A DNA stretch of 64,000 nt from Paralichthys olivaceus (taxonomy: Eukaryota > Chordata > Actinopteri > Pleuronectiformes > Paralichthyidae). The translations under genes and the position numbers were made by a program. The stretch is taken from contig NC_091095.1 in NCBI RefSeq assembly GCF_024713975.1, positions 1,793,501 to 1,857,500 of the forward strand, in the 5' to 3' direction. The number at the start of each line of letters is the position of its first letter. The stretch's first letter is position 1. This document shows, one piece after another, positions 23,728 to 35,749 of the stretch. The notes under the pieces are model-generated. The model was not told the origin of the DNA. It made no database searches and saw only the letters and a program-made list of their open reading frames with translations.

Positions 23728-24767
23728 GCAGACATTCAGTCAGTGCACACTTTGTACAAGATTCCTGATAATTATTAAATAGATTATGAGTATTTACAAT
23801 ATACACCAGGCTAACATTAAACAAAGAATCAATTGTACTCACTTATTCTATATTTGAACTCATTAAATTTGAGGATATTTACAAGAAGAAAGATGACAGA
23901 GAATCTAGAAAATCCCAATCAACACCGTCGATTGGCTTCTACTGTATCTGCTGAATGGCTCGCCAAGGTTAATTCTTTAGCCTTATTCCCACTAAAGGCA
24001 CATACGAAGCTAAGCAGGGCTCAGCCGTTAGCCTGATACACACCAAAGGGCCGGTAAGTAAAAGGTTGGCGAAGGCGAACAGATTCGTGTAACGCTGTTT
24101 CTTCCAGGTGATGTTCATTGTGCTTTTGATTTAGTTTTAAATAGTACTTTGGATCTTATTGCCTGCTTCAGGTTATAAAATGTTGAATTTGCTCTTTTGT
24201 CACTGAGTGGTCACTGAGTGGTCCCTGCTATAACAACACCTGCGGGGCTCTTTCTTTCCTTTTACTTTCATCAACCATTATCTCTGTTTTCCACAGTTTG
24301 AGTTTTCTCTGTCTGTCCTTGTCCTCTCCTCTCGTCCTCTTAGGTCCCTGTGCACCACTCGTCGTCTCCCTGCAGCCACAACAAGCTCAAGATTTACTTG
24401 CAGTTCATTTACACTGACCCGTCTCCTGTCTGAAACCCACTCAAGACCTTGGATGAAACTTGACCAGAAACAGTCTCACAAAAGGTTGTAGAATATATTT
24501 TTACTTTTTCTGCGGTGAGAGCTGCTCCTTCCACTATTTTCGCAAATGCAAACCTCCTGTTTCCTGCAGCCTTTGTTTCTAAAGGCAGATTTTCAAAATA
24601 AGAGTAATTATAGCTTCATGTGGTTGAGCATTAGGTCAAGTGTCTGATCCGTGAATCAAATGAACTACAACGAGCTCTTGAGGCCATTTGGGCTGATCCC
24701 TTCACTAAGTATTACCACCTGCACCCGTTCTGTCCCTCCTCTTACCCCCCCGCTCATCACGTGTCCC

Positions 24768-25716
24768 TTAACTGTAGCCGAGGTTCTCCATCTCGTGGCG
24801 GTATCTTAGCTCCGACACTTTAGCCTTGTGCTGCTTGCTCTCCAGATGCTGCCTGAAGTCCGTCTCCTGCTCGGCACCACAGTTGCACATGGAGCAGTAG
24901 AACTGTCCGCTGGGAGTCACACACATGGCCAAGTCCCTGGGGATGCGCTGCCTCGGCCTCGGGTTGTAGTACGGCCCTGCAGGGAGAAAGAGAGGAGAGG
25001 TTGGCCAAAGCTCCAGAGGCTGAATTCTCTTTCCAGACAGCTGGAAGGATACTTGAATGTAGGTAAAGAGTAAATGGGGTGAAGGGCTCGGATAGATTCT
25101 TGTTTTGTCTGGCCTGTGGCACCAAACCAGAAGAATGAAGGTAAAGTATCCTGGATACATTATCACGCACATCTGGAGCCAGAGTCTGCACAGTAGCAGG
25201 TTTTTATATCCTCAATTAACTCATTAAAACCAAACTTATCAGACACACGAACACAGTGTGATGCAAACTCAATAAAATGACTTGACATGTACTTTTTAGT
25301 TTGGTCCCAGCCACTAACATGGAGGAGGCTGTGTTTTCCTATACTGCTACCAGTCACCAGGGGGAGATCAAGATGATTGGACTGCACTTTCATGCGACCT
25401 ATCATGTCGTCCAACTTTATATCGGCGACTCGTGGAAATCGCCGTGAAATCTGTAAGTGACACGTCGTCCATGTTTTCCTCAGAGTGAAAGTAAATCTAC
25501 TCACGTGATGTTTTATCTACTGCCACCATCAGGCCCGAGACTGGAAACGTCAAACGATGAGTATTATAAAAATGATACGTCACTCCGATGATCGGAAATT
25601 TATTTTGACATCAGCATGAAGGCCGGGGACAAACACAAAGCTACAATTCACGTCTGATGTTGAAAATAGATGAGTATCAAACACTCAACACAAACCTGAG
25701 CACACAATCCTCTGGG

Positions 25717-25776
<60 letters not shown>

Positions 25777-25941
25777 AAGAGAGTGAATGAGAGAGAGGGA
25801 GTGAGAGAGGATTTATGCTGTTTCATACTGAGCTGGTGTGTCTGTGTCTCTGCCTGAAGAAAGATACGGAGTGAAAGACGGCGAGAGAGAGGAGGTTGTT
25901 TGACGTCAGCGCAGAGTCTGACGTTACCTCGTGTGTATCTG

Positions 25942-25973
<32 letters not shown>

Positions 25974-28900
25974 GCTTCCAGATATTTCAATAATATGTTA
26001 TTATTAGTAGTAGTAGTATTTATCATCATCACTATTGTTATATAGTTACTAATATTATAGTAGTATTGTTACCTCCACCAAGGCAGTTCTGTTTTCAGTC
26101 CCTTCGCTGGTTGGTTGGTTTGATGATAACCATGAGACAGGATGTGTTTTTCACTTTCTCTAATGTCGCGAGATGGTTTTTTAATATATTCACTTATTTT
26201 CCAGGGAATCATTTATGGATCTTGATGAAAACACCGGGCACGTTGAGGGGAGTGATTACTGTGAGTGTGTGAACATTGGTGCAGCTTGATCGAACACCCT
26301 GGGGGGACTGTTGGGACTTGGTGGAACCATTTCACTTATTACTATTGTGCAATTACTGGGAGGGAGCGCTGACGCCAGCCACTTAAATGATGCTGACTTC
26401 TTCATGATGCCCCTAAATATGTTTATTTTCAGCGCAGTCGTTCCTCGGGTTATCGTCTTCTCCCAAGAATAACACAAATTATTTCTGTGTCCGTCACACT
26501 AAGCTGCAGCAGCTTATTTGACTGATGTCTCCCGACATCCGTATGTGGGAGAAGAACTGCTTCTGATATTTTTTTCCTCCCTCTCTGCCCCAGGGGTGTT
26601 CATTACAGCTCGGCTACCGGGGTCGAGAATGAGACCGTGGACGGGCCAGAATATATAAAGTGTATATGTGCAGAGTATTTTATGGATTACATCACATCCA
26701 ATGCTGGGGGAAAATCCAGTGTGAACTGCTAGAGGCCAAATGGTTGTGCAGTTGCTCAGCTTGCTGCACAGTGTTAGTGCGGACTGGTGGATTCTGCAGA
26801 AGCCAGTGAGGGGTGATGGAAATCCTGCAGACATGCTGCATATACACCGATCAGGCAATACTCACGTTCTATGTTGTATAATAATTGTATGATGTCATCT
26901 TCTGACTTCACGGTGATGCCGTGATGATGCTGTTTCCACCATATGATCATTTTTTGCTCCGTATAATATGAATTACCTCGATGGCTTTTCATTGTCTTGA
27001 TACTTTACCTGGCATGGCGACCGGTAGCTGTGGGCTGCGGCGGTTTTTCACCAGTTTGTATTCGCTGCCATCTTTCCTGTTTCTTCTGGCGGCTGCCTCA
27101 CTGCTGCCTTCACTGTAACAGAGTCAAGATCACTTCAGCTCGTTCTTATCCACCATCACAAGTCGTTACTTAAACATTTAGCTGTTTCTTCTCAAACTGA
27201 CTTTGACCTGATTAAGTTGATCAGGTTTCCTGAGTAACGTATCTCTGCACTAAGTAGAATGAGGAGGTGTATCTTTGCCCAAACCTACATGTTATTGGAA
27301 TTCTGCTGGGCCTCTGCGAGCCGTAGTTTCTTGGCGTGGTTCTTGCCCTGGTAGTGAGCCTGTGCAACGGCCGGTGAACTGAAGGAGGCATCGCACAGCT
27401 TACAGTAGTCGTTCTCTGTGGCCAGGATGACCCGAGTCGCCCCCTTGTACAGCGCCTGAGGACACGGGACAAAGCAGCGCATACTGTGAGAAAAGAGAGG
27501 CGGTGGGAGGAAGAAGAAAAAACTGCAAGGAATTCCTTAGATTTTCAATCTAGTACAAACACAAGTACAGTAGTCGTACTTCAACAACATGATAAAAGTG
27601 TTTACAATCATTTCTACCATTACAATAAAATGCATAATATACAATAGTTTCATTTAATTATATCCCCGAATGCTAATCAGACGTCTAGCCTTTGATTATT
27701 TCATTTCATTTTTCTCATTGTGCTTCTGATATTTCATAATCCGTGTTAAGTTCTTGTGACTTTAGATTAAACTTCTGTTGGCACCAACCAGACGAAACGA
27801 GTCAGAGGAAGTCTGGATCTTCTTGTCAAAGTGCAGTTTGACTGAGATCAGACAGTGAATTCTTCAGTGGCAAGAAGATATTTTGAGTTTCGGTTGTTAA
27901 AATGGAGCAGAGTGACTCAGCACTTCCTGGCCACCTCCTCAGAGGGAGACGACCTCCATCAGTCACTTCGGCAGCAGCTCGCCCACCTCCTCGACTAAAA
28001 CTGTAACGTGTGTGTTGGATGGTGCTGAGTTGCTGAGTCTGACCTGTCTGCCTGTGTCACTGTCTGTGGATCCTGAGTTGAGGGCCGTCTGCCCCGCCGC
28101 ATCAAGGACTTCTGGGATCCTAATGGCTGGTGGCTGTTGACTCCCAGCGTAGAAATTCCTCAACTTTTTACTGTGGTTCTTCCCCTGGACAGACAGATAG
28201 AGAGATACTTTCTGTGTATGAATGTTCTACATCTGCTGCATGTGCAAATGTGAAACTGACCTGGTAGTGAGCCTGCGCCTGCTGAGCGGAGTTGAGTGTA
28301 ACATTGCAGAGTTTACAGTACAGCGGTTTGCACAGTTCCTCCAGCCCCAGAGAGTCCTCCTGCTCCTCCATCCCCAGCGGAGAGCCCTCATCCTGGGGCT
28401 GCTCACTGGCTGGGGCTGCCTGACCAGGGAGATGACCGGGGATGAGGCCAGACACCGGGGATGGGATGAGGACTGGACCTGGGGGCCGTGGGGGCAGCTG
28501 TGAGGGATCTGGGCCAGGAGCAGGAGGGGACGACAGAGGGCCGGGAGCGAGGGGGAATCTGCCAGCTCCGGGCGCCACTATAGGCGGTGGCACCAGTGCT
28601 TGTGCATGGTTCAAAGGTGGAGGCCCTAATGGCTGTGTGAGGTCCATAGTTGGAGGCACTATCGCTTGTGGGGGCCCCAAGGTGTGTGGCAAGGGTGGAG
28701 GCCCCAAAGGCTGAGCTGGCACCATTGGAGGAGGGCCTAAGCTGTGTGGTGGGGTAATGTGGGGAGGCCTTAATGTGTGAGTAGCACTTATGGGAGGGGG
28801 CCCTAGAGGCTGGGAGGGAACCATAGTTGGGGGTCCTATTGCCTGAGCCGGGGAGATGGGTGGTGGGCCGAGCGGCTGCGTAGGTGCCATAGGTGGAGGC

Positions 28901-31900
28901 CCCAGCTGGTGCAGAGAGTCCATGTGGTGGAATGGCTGCTGAGGGTGACTGAAGAGACTCAGAGGAGGCTTCAACATGTTCTCATGGCCTGTGGACGAAG
29001 GGAAAAAAACACAAGTTCAGTGATGAAACAAGAAAACTAAATTATTTTAAATCTGTAAATATGTTTTCAACTAATCAGAAGTAGGACACTAGATAACCTC
29101 CTGACTATCCAGCTCTTCGTGTTGCAACATTACGTGTGCATTGCATTGATTTAGACTGTTGTTGCTTCAGATCCTGCAGGTTGACGTGAGCACTGCGATT
29201 ATTGAACAAACGTACAGTGACACTAAGAGACACTTGGAGCCCTCAGGCCGGACAAGTATAAAGAGATGGGCGAATGGAAACACATTCTCGGCCAGAGGAG
29301 CTTCAGTGGGCATCAGAAAGATTAGACTGATCCTGCAGCGCCAGCAGGCAAGAACAAAGCGTCCACATGCATGTGCACACACACACACACACACAGAGTT
29401 AGAATAAAATCCTCGAGCCTCTCTCATCATAAGAGATCAGATGGAGATGAAGAGATGAAGTGTGACGCTCCAATAGGTTTATACAGTGTGTGTTTCTGTT
29501 TGTGCATGCATATACACAAATGGCTGATTTGTCTTTGTTCATTTGTGCCACTCTGATGCTCCTCTTTATGTTAGTGTGCGTGTACGTGCTCCAGTAATAA
29601 GGCCAACAGCTGTGTCAAACCTCACTGTGCTGGAAGCTTTCATCTGGAATCCAGTCGGACGCCCAATGGCAGTGATTCATGGACCCAAAATAACACCCGG
29701 GGTGTTTGTGTTTCCGACTGCTGCTTGTTGTCCGTGTGTCTGTCGAGCGGCTGCCTGTCACCTGGCCTCACTGACCTCAGTGTAAAGGTATGCCGAGCAA
29801 GGCTCTGACCTTACAGTAATGTCAACAGCAAAATGCAGCAGCATGTTGTTTCTATCGTAGTTAAGGAATAAATTCACTGTTTTCATCAAGATTCACTGCT
29901 TAAGGACATCGTGTGCTGTTTAACATAATGAAAGCTTTTATATTTGCTATTCTTAGGAGCTGCTTTTAAGGAAATCTTCTCTGGCATCCTTTGAGCGGAG
30001 CGACGGTTATTTATCTGTAATAAACAGAGGGGCTGAGTGAGCACTAAGTGGACAAAGAGAAGCAGCTCTGACAGATACTCAAGCTTCATCAAAAAGAAAA
30101 TCCACAAAAAGGACAGTACACTTTTCAAGTGGCAGGTGATCTGTGCAGAAAAACCACAAAACCACAGCTTTAGCACCGAAGTAAGGAATAGATTTGTGTA
30201 ATGTTATAATAATCATGCATAATTAAAATAAAGGGGTCAAAAGGTTCTAACAAAAATATATTTTGAGCACATCTCTGCTTCGCCTGCTCGTCTTTTGCTG
30301 TCGGTGTCGAATGAGACCAATAAAAAAAAAGCCTACTTGCTCAACAGCCACTATAACTGCATAACGAACCAGATCCACCAATCAAGCTCCACCCACTGCA
30401 CATCGGTGACAGCAGCCTCATGAGAAACCTTTGACCTCAATAGAAACGGCCTGCGCAGCGTTTCACTGCAGCAGAGCTGAGCCTGTTTGATTGATATGAT
30501 TCATTAAGTCGTTCAGGGAACACGCTGTGGTGACTGCAGAAAAAGATGGACGATATGTGTCCACTTCCTCCCACTAACCAGAAAACAAGCCAAAGTACTC
30601 TGGCCCATGTGCCCTATGCTAACATGGAGGAGGCTGGTTTAGGACCTATGCAGCAGCCAGCCATCAGGGGGCGATTGAGTCGCTTTGGCTTTAGCTGTCG
30701 TGTCGTCCATCTAGTGCCTTTGTATCCTTATATACACGACTGTTTTACATTACATTACATGTATTACTGCAGTGTACATCTGTTCAAATGAGATGTTCTC
30801 CCATAACTTTCTCCCCGCTCCCTCTTCTTTTCCATAGCTTCAATGTGAACTTGAACTGAAAGTACAGAACATCCTCTGATCCAAAGGGACCAGTGGACAG
30901 AGAAGCAGCAGCGGACTTTGCTGCAAAGTCAACAAAGTAAACGACGTTGCTGTTCTGCACTTGATGTTTTGGAGCTGACACAGTCAAATTTGCAAGTCAA
31001 AACCAGGCTTATGTCATACTGCCCTGAGGTACGAGGCGGAGAGTTATCCCTGCAGTAGTGTTGTCAAGAGATAGTGTTCTCAAAGTCTTACATGAAGCCG
31101 CCAGAGTTGGGAAAAAAACTTGAAAGTAGGAGCTATTCATAAGGTCATCAGATTTTATTTGTCCTTTTTCTGCTTGGCTCAAACGTTCTTGGTTTACAGT
31201 AATAAGGCTGAGCCACAAAACGACTTCTGTCCTGGGGCCTGATAATCTCAAGGCCTCCATCAAGAATCTTTAAATAGGCCAAGTGTTCATTTTCTCTAGA
31301 GTTCCTCTCGCAGTACTCTGTTGTATCACATCAATTATAGAGCAATGAGAAGCACATGCCTCCTATTCCATCTGCTTCACTGGACAGTGGACGAGCACAG
31401 GAAGAAGCAGGAGAACAAATATATCTGTCCTGTACTTTGACCTATCTGGACCATTACAGTCGAGCCTATAGCATCTACTTTTATATCTCAGCAGCTCAAA
31501 TCTCTCCTCGTGTGGATCAACTTTAATAATTAACATAAAGTGAGTGGTGTTTTCCTTCGAACACTCGTGGGCTCTGCATTAGGCTGCTCTTACTGTTATT
31601 GATCAGTAAACAACTCACCAGACGTCTAACTTCTGAAAAGCTACCAAGTCCCACTGGGAAATAGACATGAGTATATTTAGAGCTGCAGTTGTTACGATTA
31701 TTTCCTTCAATAACTGATTCCATTTTCAAAAACAAAAGCCAATCGTAACTTCAATAGAGTCAAACATATTGTCTAGAGATTATTTATGTTTATTGAATCT
31801 CATTAGAGAAGTTTAATACAACAAGATGAATGATTTATGAATAATAAATGTAGTTAAAGACATTTTCTGTATATTTTCAGCATCATATTCCAAGTTTTTA

Positions 31901-33068
31901 CTATTACTTCACAATGTCACAATGGTAGAGGATGAAATATTAATAGGACTGATAGAAACATCAGGAGCACGTGTCATTGTCATGACAATGACACGTAAAG
32001 ACCTAAAATGTCTGAAAACCACTTTAATATTATGTATTTGTATTCAGAGTATGCACTTGGTTTTTATTTTTCTGATACTGGAATAACTGTTTCTCGAAGA
32101 TTAGAATGATGGGGTTTGGTGTCATGTGTTTAATGTTTTCTTTTTGTAGGAGGGGGTTCTTTAATATGCTCCATGTTAATATTAATTTTGTCCTGTGCAG
32201 GATGTACCCACCTCTGTCAACCTTATAGAAATGACAGCATACACCAAACACTGATATGTACAAGTGAGAATGAAGAAATAAAACATATGCATTTCATTTC
32301 CTAGTACTTCACAATGGTAGAAGCTGAGACATAAGTAAAGATGAAGAAGATTTACCAACAGGATTATTACCAGGTGCACTGCTCAACCTCAGAACATTCA
32401 TCTGAACGATCTGTGGCACGTATAGACCTCAGATCTCTAATCGACCGCCAGGAAATCCAGTTTTATCATCTGTGCACTTTGGAAAACGCTCCTTGTGCAA
32501 TTCCCACATGTCACCATCAGCTGTGCGGTGCACGGGGTGGATGGAGGGAGCAGCAATGACTCAGTTTCTATTTCTTCACCTGTTTTGACCGGAGGGACGC
32601 AGCTTGACCGATGAGAGTGTGAACACTGAGGCTGCCTCATGTTACAAGACTTCAGCTCAGACCTCAGACGCAGAGCTGCTTTTTCCTGCACAGTGCATGA
32701 GAGTATCTCGACCCCCTGATTTTTCCTTTTTTTTTTTTGCACGGCAGCATCCATGCACCATAAAGCTGCGCAGGATGGAGGCTGGTGCACCCCCCTCACA
32801 CACACACACACACACACATGCACATGCACACACACACAGCTTCCACATCCACGTTCATCCCTGATTTCTGGGGGGTTTCTGCATCCCTGCACCCTGGAAG
32901 GAAAAACCCCGCTGGTGGTGGAGATCACTTGAGTCTCCTCTTCTTACCTGGCAGCCGGGGCAGATAATGGCTGCAGTGGCCGTAGCTGACGGTGGGCGGT
33001 GAGGTGTAGTTCCTGCAGTATTCTGCGCTGTGGTAGTACGCTGCATCCCCGCTCTTCAGCTGCATCAT
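24768..33068 (-). CDS. zmat3: Zinc finger matrin-type protein 3 (WIG1/PAG608)
   Basis: p53-induced RNA-binding protein with three C2H2 zinc fingers that bind double-stranded and AU-rich RNA. Coding exons in transcript order: 33068-32948, 28988-28261, 28184-28044, 27455-27289, 27112-27009, 24976-24768 (TAA), about 489 residues against 289 in human. Exon 1 begins MMQLKSGDAAYYHSAEYC and joins exon 2 in frame (LPRLPG|HENMLKPP). Exon 2 holds a proline-rich repeat region at about residues 60-240 (units like PLGPPPISPAQAIGPPTMV) and the start of finger 1 (ELCKPLYCKLCNVTLNSAQQ). Finger 2 is in exon 4 (ATENDYCKLCDASFSSPAVA), finger 3 in the last exon (VTPSGQFYCSMCNCGAEQET), ending EMENLGYS. The finger regions are nearly identical to human ZMAT3, so the identity is firm. 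The first exon is less certain; otherwise the start would be the Met at 28977. The gene is divergent from pik3ca, as in mammals. Confidence 0.9.
25313..25428 (+). repeat. Dispersed repeat, copy B, in the last zmat3 intron
   Basis: It runs from CCACTAACATGGAGGAGGCT through CACCAGGGGGAGATCAAGAT to TATCATGTCGTCCAACTTTA. Same family as 20411-20533. Confidence 0.75.
25719..25800. repeat. (TG)n grading into (GA)n microsatellite
   Basis: About 24 TG units followed directly by GAGAGAGAAAGAGAG, inside the last zmat3 intron. A second CA run lies at 25946-25972. Confidence 0.95.
26070..26340 (+). repeat. Dispersed 'CCTCCACCAAGG' fish repeat, copy 1
   Basis: The order of words is that of a widespread fish repeat: ACCTCCACCAAGGCAGTTCT, GTTGGTTGGTTTG, TTTTTCACTTTCT, CCAGGGAATCATTTATGGATC, TTGATGAAAACACCGGGCA, GAGTGTGTGAACATTGGTGC, GGACTGTTGGGACTTGG. 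It lies in the last zmat3 intron. A second, shorter copy is at 40035-40240. It carries no frame of its own. Confidence 0.6.
30615..30738 (+). repeat. Dispersed repeat, copy C
   Basis: It runs from TGCTAACATGGAGGAGGCTG through GCCATCAGGGGGCGATTGAG to GTGTCGTCCATCTAGTG. Same family as 20411-20533, 25313-25428 and 54841-54943; it lies in zmat3 intron 1. Confidence 0.75.
31969..31996. repeat. Perfect 28-bp palindrome
   Basis: ACGTGTCATTG followed by TCATGA and then CAATGACACGT is its own reverse complement over all 28 bases. It lies in zmat3 intron 1, in AT-rich surroundings. Confidence 0.9.
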
Positions 33069-33600
33069 CGCACTCACATCCCTCCGACAACTTCTGCTCC
33101 TCCAGAACAGAAGGATGACAGCGGCTCGGGCACTGCGCCTCCCACCGGAGGGGTGTTCCCCACAGGCAGGAGGAGCACGGACACATCATCGCACGAAGAC
33201 ACCGATCGAAGGAGAAGATGCATTTAAAGTTTTCAATTTAAAACATTTATACTTGGAAACTTTTCCTCTTTGAGGACACCCCTCCTCCCCCTGCAGAGGC
33301 TCCCTGCTCCAGTGCCTCCCCCCCTCCCCCCTTCTTGGTACAGTCCACTTCCGATGCCACCGCTGCTGATTTGCACGGGTGGTAAATCATGACACGTTGA
33401 ATAAATATGTTGCACCTCAGTGTTACTCTCCCTTTATTACTGCTGACTGTTTGTGAGCCTCAGAGCTGCAGGGAGGACCAGGCTATGTGCTGGAAGAGTT
33501 CATGTGATCTGAGCCAGTAGCACCAGCCTGCTGCAGGACAGCAATAAAGACAGGGCACTTAAATAACCTGTGATATAATGAGACATAAAGTTTGAAAGTG
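33069..33600. other. zmat3 5' flank
   Basis: A GC-richer stretch around 33069-33200, with CTCC/GGAGG tracts to 33330, is the probable zmat3 leader and promoter, read on the minus strand. No transcription start could be fixed from sequence. Confidence 0.4.
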
Positions 33601-33619
33601 GAGAAAGGTTGTGTTAAGG

Positions 33620-34240
33620 TCTTAGGGTTATAGGATACTACAGGGGCGTTACCACAGGGTGAGCGAAGGATGGAATGGCCCCAAGGTGAGGGGGCCCCCT
33701 GAGAATGACCACTGGCGTTATTAAGCCCAATTCATGCTTCTGGGTCAAAGCTACGCCGTAGTTGTGCGTCGTTGTGTGTTAGTTAGTACATCATCTAAAC
33801 ACTAGGAGCTTCTATGCTGGTGTCTTCTCTGTTTACTTCACAACAATGTTGAGTGTTACGAAGCAGTTGGAGCTGATTACAGTTGAAGAGCAATTACTTT
33901 TGCAACTGCAACGAAGAAAAGGAAGACGTCGTCCGTGTTCGTTCATTCAACTCAATGCAAAAATGGCGGCGGGTCTGCCAGAAATGCGATCCCACCAGGT
34001 GGACCAATCGCAGCTCTTTCTGTCTGCGCCGCCTTGATGAGTAGTTACATTTTGGGGGAGTTGCACGTCGGGGAACAGTGTAGGGCATACGTCAATGCGT
34101 AGGTAATGGCATATACAATTAACAATACCTGACCCAAGCAGACCAGTGGGTCGGACCAGGTTCGGACAAACATTTTGAAATGATATTTGGCTCATGGCAG
34201 CTGGTCTTTCTACTTCTACCAAGAAACACTATTGCACATT
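33620..34240. mobile_element. Possible remnant of a DNA transposon (PIF/Harbinger-like)
   Basis: The segment contains AATTCATGCTTCTGGGTCAA and GCTACGCCGTAGTTGTGCGT, wording I associate with fish Harbinger-type elements, and a short basic frame (MLSVTKQLELITVEEQLLLQ, then QRRKGRRRPC) that soon breaks. No terminal inverted repeats were confirmed, so this is a weak call. Confidence 0.3.
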
Positions 34241-34779
34241 ACAATGAAGTTGGACAAATTTCACAATTATACAACCTTTTTATTGCACATTTAGAAAAAT
34301 AAACAATCTTGTATACAATATTTTATTCTCCTATCATATATAGTATTTCTACTTTTAATAATTTTTTCCTTTTGTGCTGCTGTGTCATTCATACATCTCC
34401 TCTATGGAGGATCTCAAAGGTTCTTCTTGTCTTCTCTTACTTGATTTTTTGCCCTTCGTGTGTCTGTTATCAGAGATTCAGACGATGCAGATTATTTAAT
34501 ACTCTTTGTTCCATTTTAAGCATTTTATTTAGCCTCTCCTTGGGGGTGAATAGAGTTTTCTCTTTTCTTTGTATATCTGGTCAGATGTTGGGCCACTCTG
34601 TGAAACACAAGTCACCCATGAACACTGAAACATTTCTATATCTATTATTTATGCAGTGTGATATGATGTTGTACTGATAAGTGTTTGGTTTGGTGGTTTG
34701 GGCATCACAGCACTTTGTGTCAGACCAATAAATCACACACAGTTTCAGTCACTGCACAGTTTGTGTGTGTGTGTGTGTC

Positions 34780-35378
34780 AATACCATCATTGTGAGGACA
34801 TTTTGACATTCAAATGTCCTTTTGAGGGTTAAGACTTGGTTTTAGAATTGGAATTGTGTTTAGATTAGGTTTAAGCATTCAGTTGTAATGGTTAAGGTTA
34901 GGGTAAGGGTCTAGAATATGCCTAATGTCAATGAGTGTCCTCACAACTATATAGAGATGTACTCATTTTTGTCACCTGTGGGCCTCTATAAACACAGACA
35001 TGGTCAGGACCAGTAATCCTATTGAAGACCATGAGGTCCTGGTAAAGGCCAGTGAGATGTAAGTGGTGGTTAAGTTTAAGTTAAGTTAGGGTTATACATG
35101 AATACGTGACGGTGTTATGTTTTGGATAAACTGTTCATTAAGCGTCATTGTGAGGACATCTTGACTTTGTGAGGACATCTTGGCTCGTCCTCACCTCCTC
35201 AAAGAGCTTGTTTTGGGGTTCAGACTTGGTTTTAGGGTTAAGTTAGGTTTAGTTGTGATGGTCAGGGTTAGGGCTCCGATATGAACTGTGGTCAGGTTAG
35301 GGTTAATTATTAATTGATTAGGGTTAAGGTTTTGGTTGCTGGTCACAATGAATGGAAGTCAATGCAAAGTCCTTGGGT

Positions 35379-35426
<48 letters not shown>

Positions 35427-35548
35427 ATGTGTGTGTATGTGTGTTTATGTGTGTGTGTGTGTTTATGTGTGTGTATGTGTGTTTATGTGTGTGTGTGTGT
35501 TTATGTGTGTGTATGTGTGTTTATGTGTGTGTGTGTGTGTTTATGTGT

Positions 35549-35591
<43 letters not shown>

Positions 35592-35700
35592 CATGACTGT
35601 GTAGGACATCTTGCTGGTCCAGGGTTAAGACTTGGTTTAAGGTTAGGATTATGTTTAGGTTAGAGTTAGACATGAAGGTTCCGGGTTGCTCTCCACAATG
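34780..35700. repeat. GTGAGGACAT dispersed repeat cluster with an interrupted (TG)n array
   Basis: At least three copies of a unit with ATTGTGAGGACAT, AAGACTTGGTTTTAG and TTAGGGTTA words lie at 34785-34960, 35030-35320 and 35600-35690. Between the last two is a TG array at 35382-35590 broken by regular TTTATG and TATG steps. A related piece occurs at 14320-14385. Confidence 0.7.
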
Positions 35701-35749
35701 AGCGTGTTGCACGTGCGTGTGCGTGCGTGTGTGTCACAGGAAGAGAGGG

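Larger units (their letters stand above)
19681..24767. other. Gene-poor, repeat-rich region, probably including the zmat3 3' UTR
   Basis: No coding exon could be supported. It contains AT-repeat tracts (19997-20036), CA/TG runs (20214-20262, 21199-21222, 22845-22921, 23695-23724), a copy of the CACCAGGGGGCGAT repeat on the minus strand (20411-20533) and a 3' fragment of it (20737-20770). zmat3 ends at 24768 on the minus strand, and this gene has a long 3' UTR in mammals, so part of the region is probably transcribed from that strand. I could not place its poly(A) site. Confidence 0.5.
28989..32947 (-). other. zmat3 intron 1
   Basis: The 4-kb intron between the two first coding exons. It contains repeat copy C (30615-30738), a perfect 28-bp palindrome (31969-31996), CA runs (29377-29394, 32799-32840) and no other supported exon. 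Frames seen within it are short and lack splice support. Confidence 0.6.

Noticed and set aside
28974-28985. ACATGTTC at the zmat3 exon 2 start as a p53 half-site
   Set aside because: Only one imperfect half-site, overlapping coding sequence, so it is likely chance despite zmat3 being a p53 target in mammals.
35314-35663. Long VCVCVC/CVYVCV frames
   Set aside because: These are translations of the TG array, not genes.
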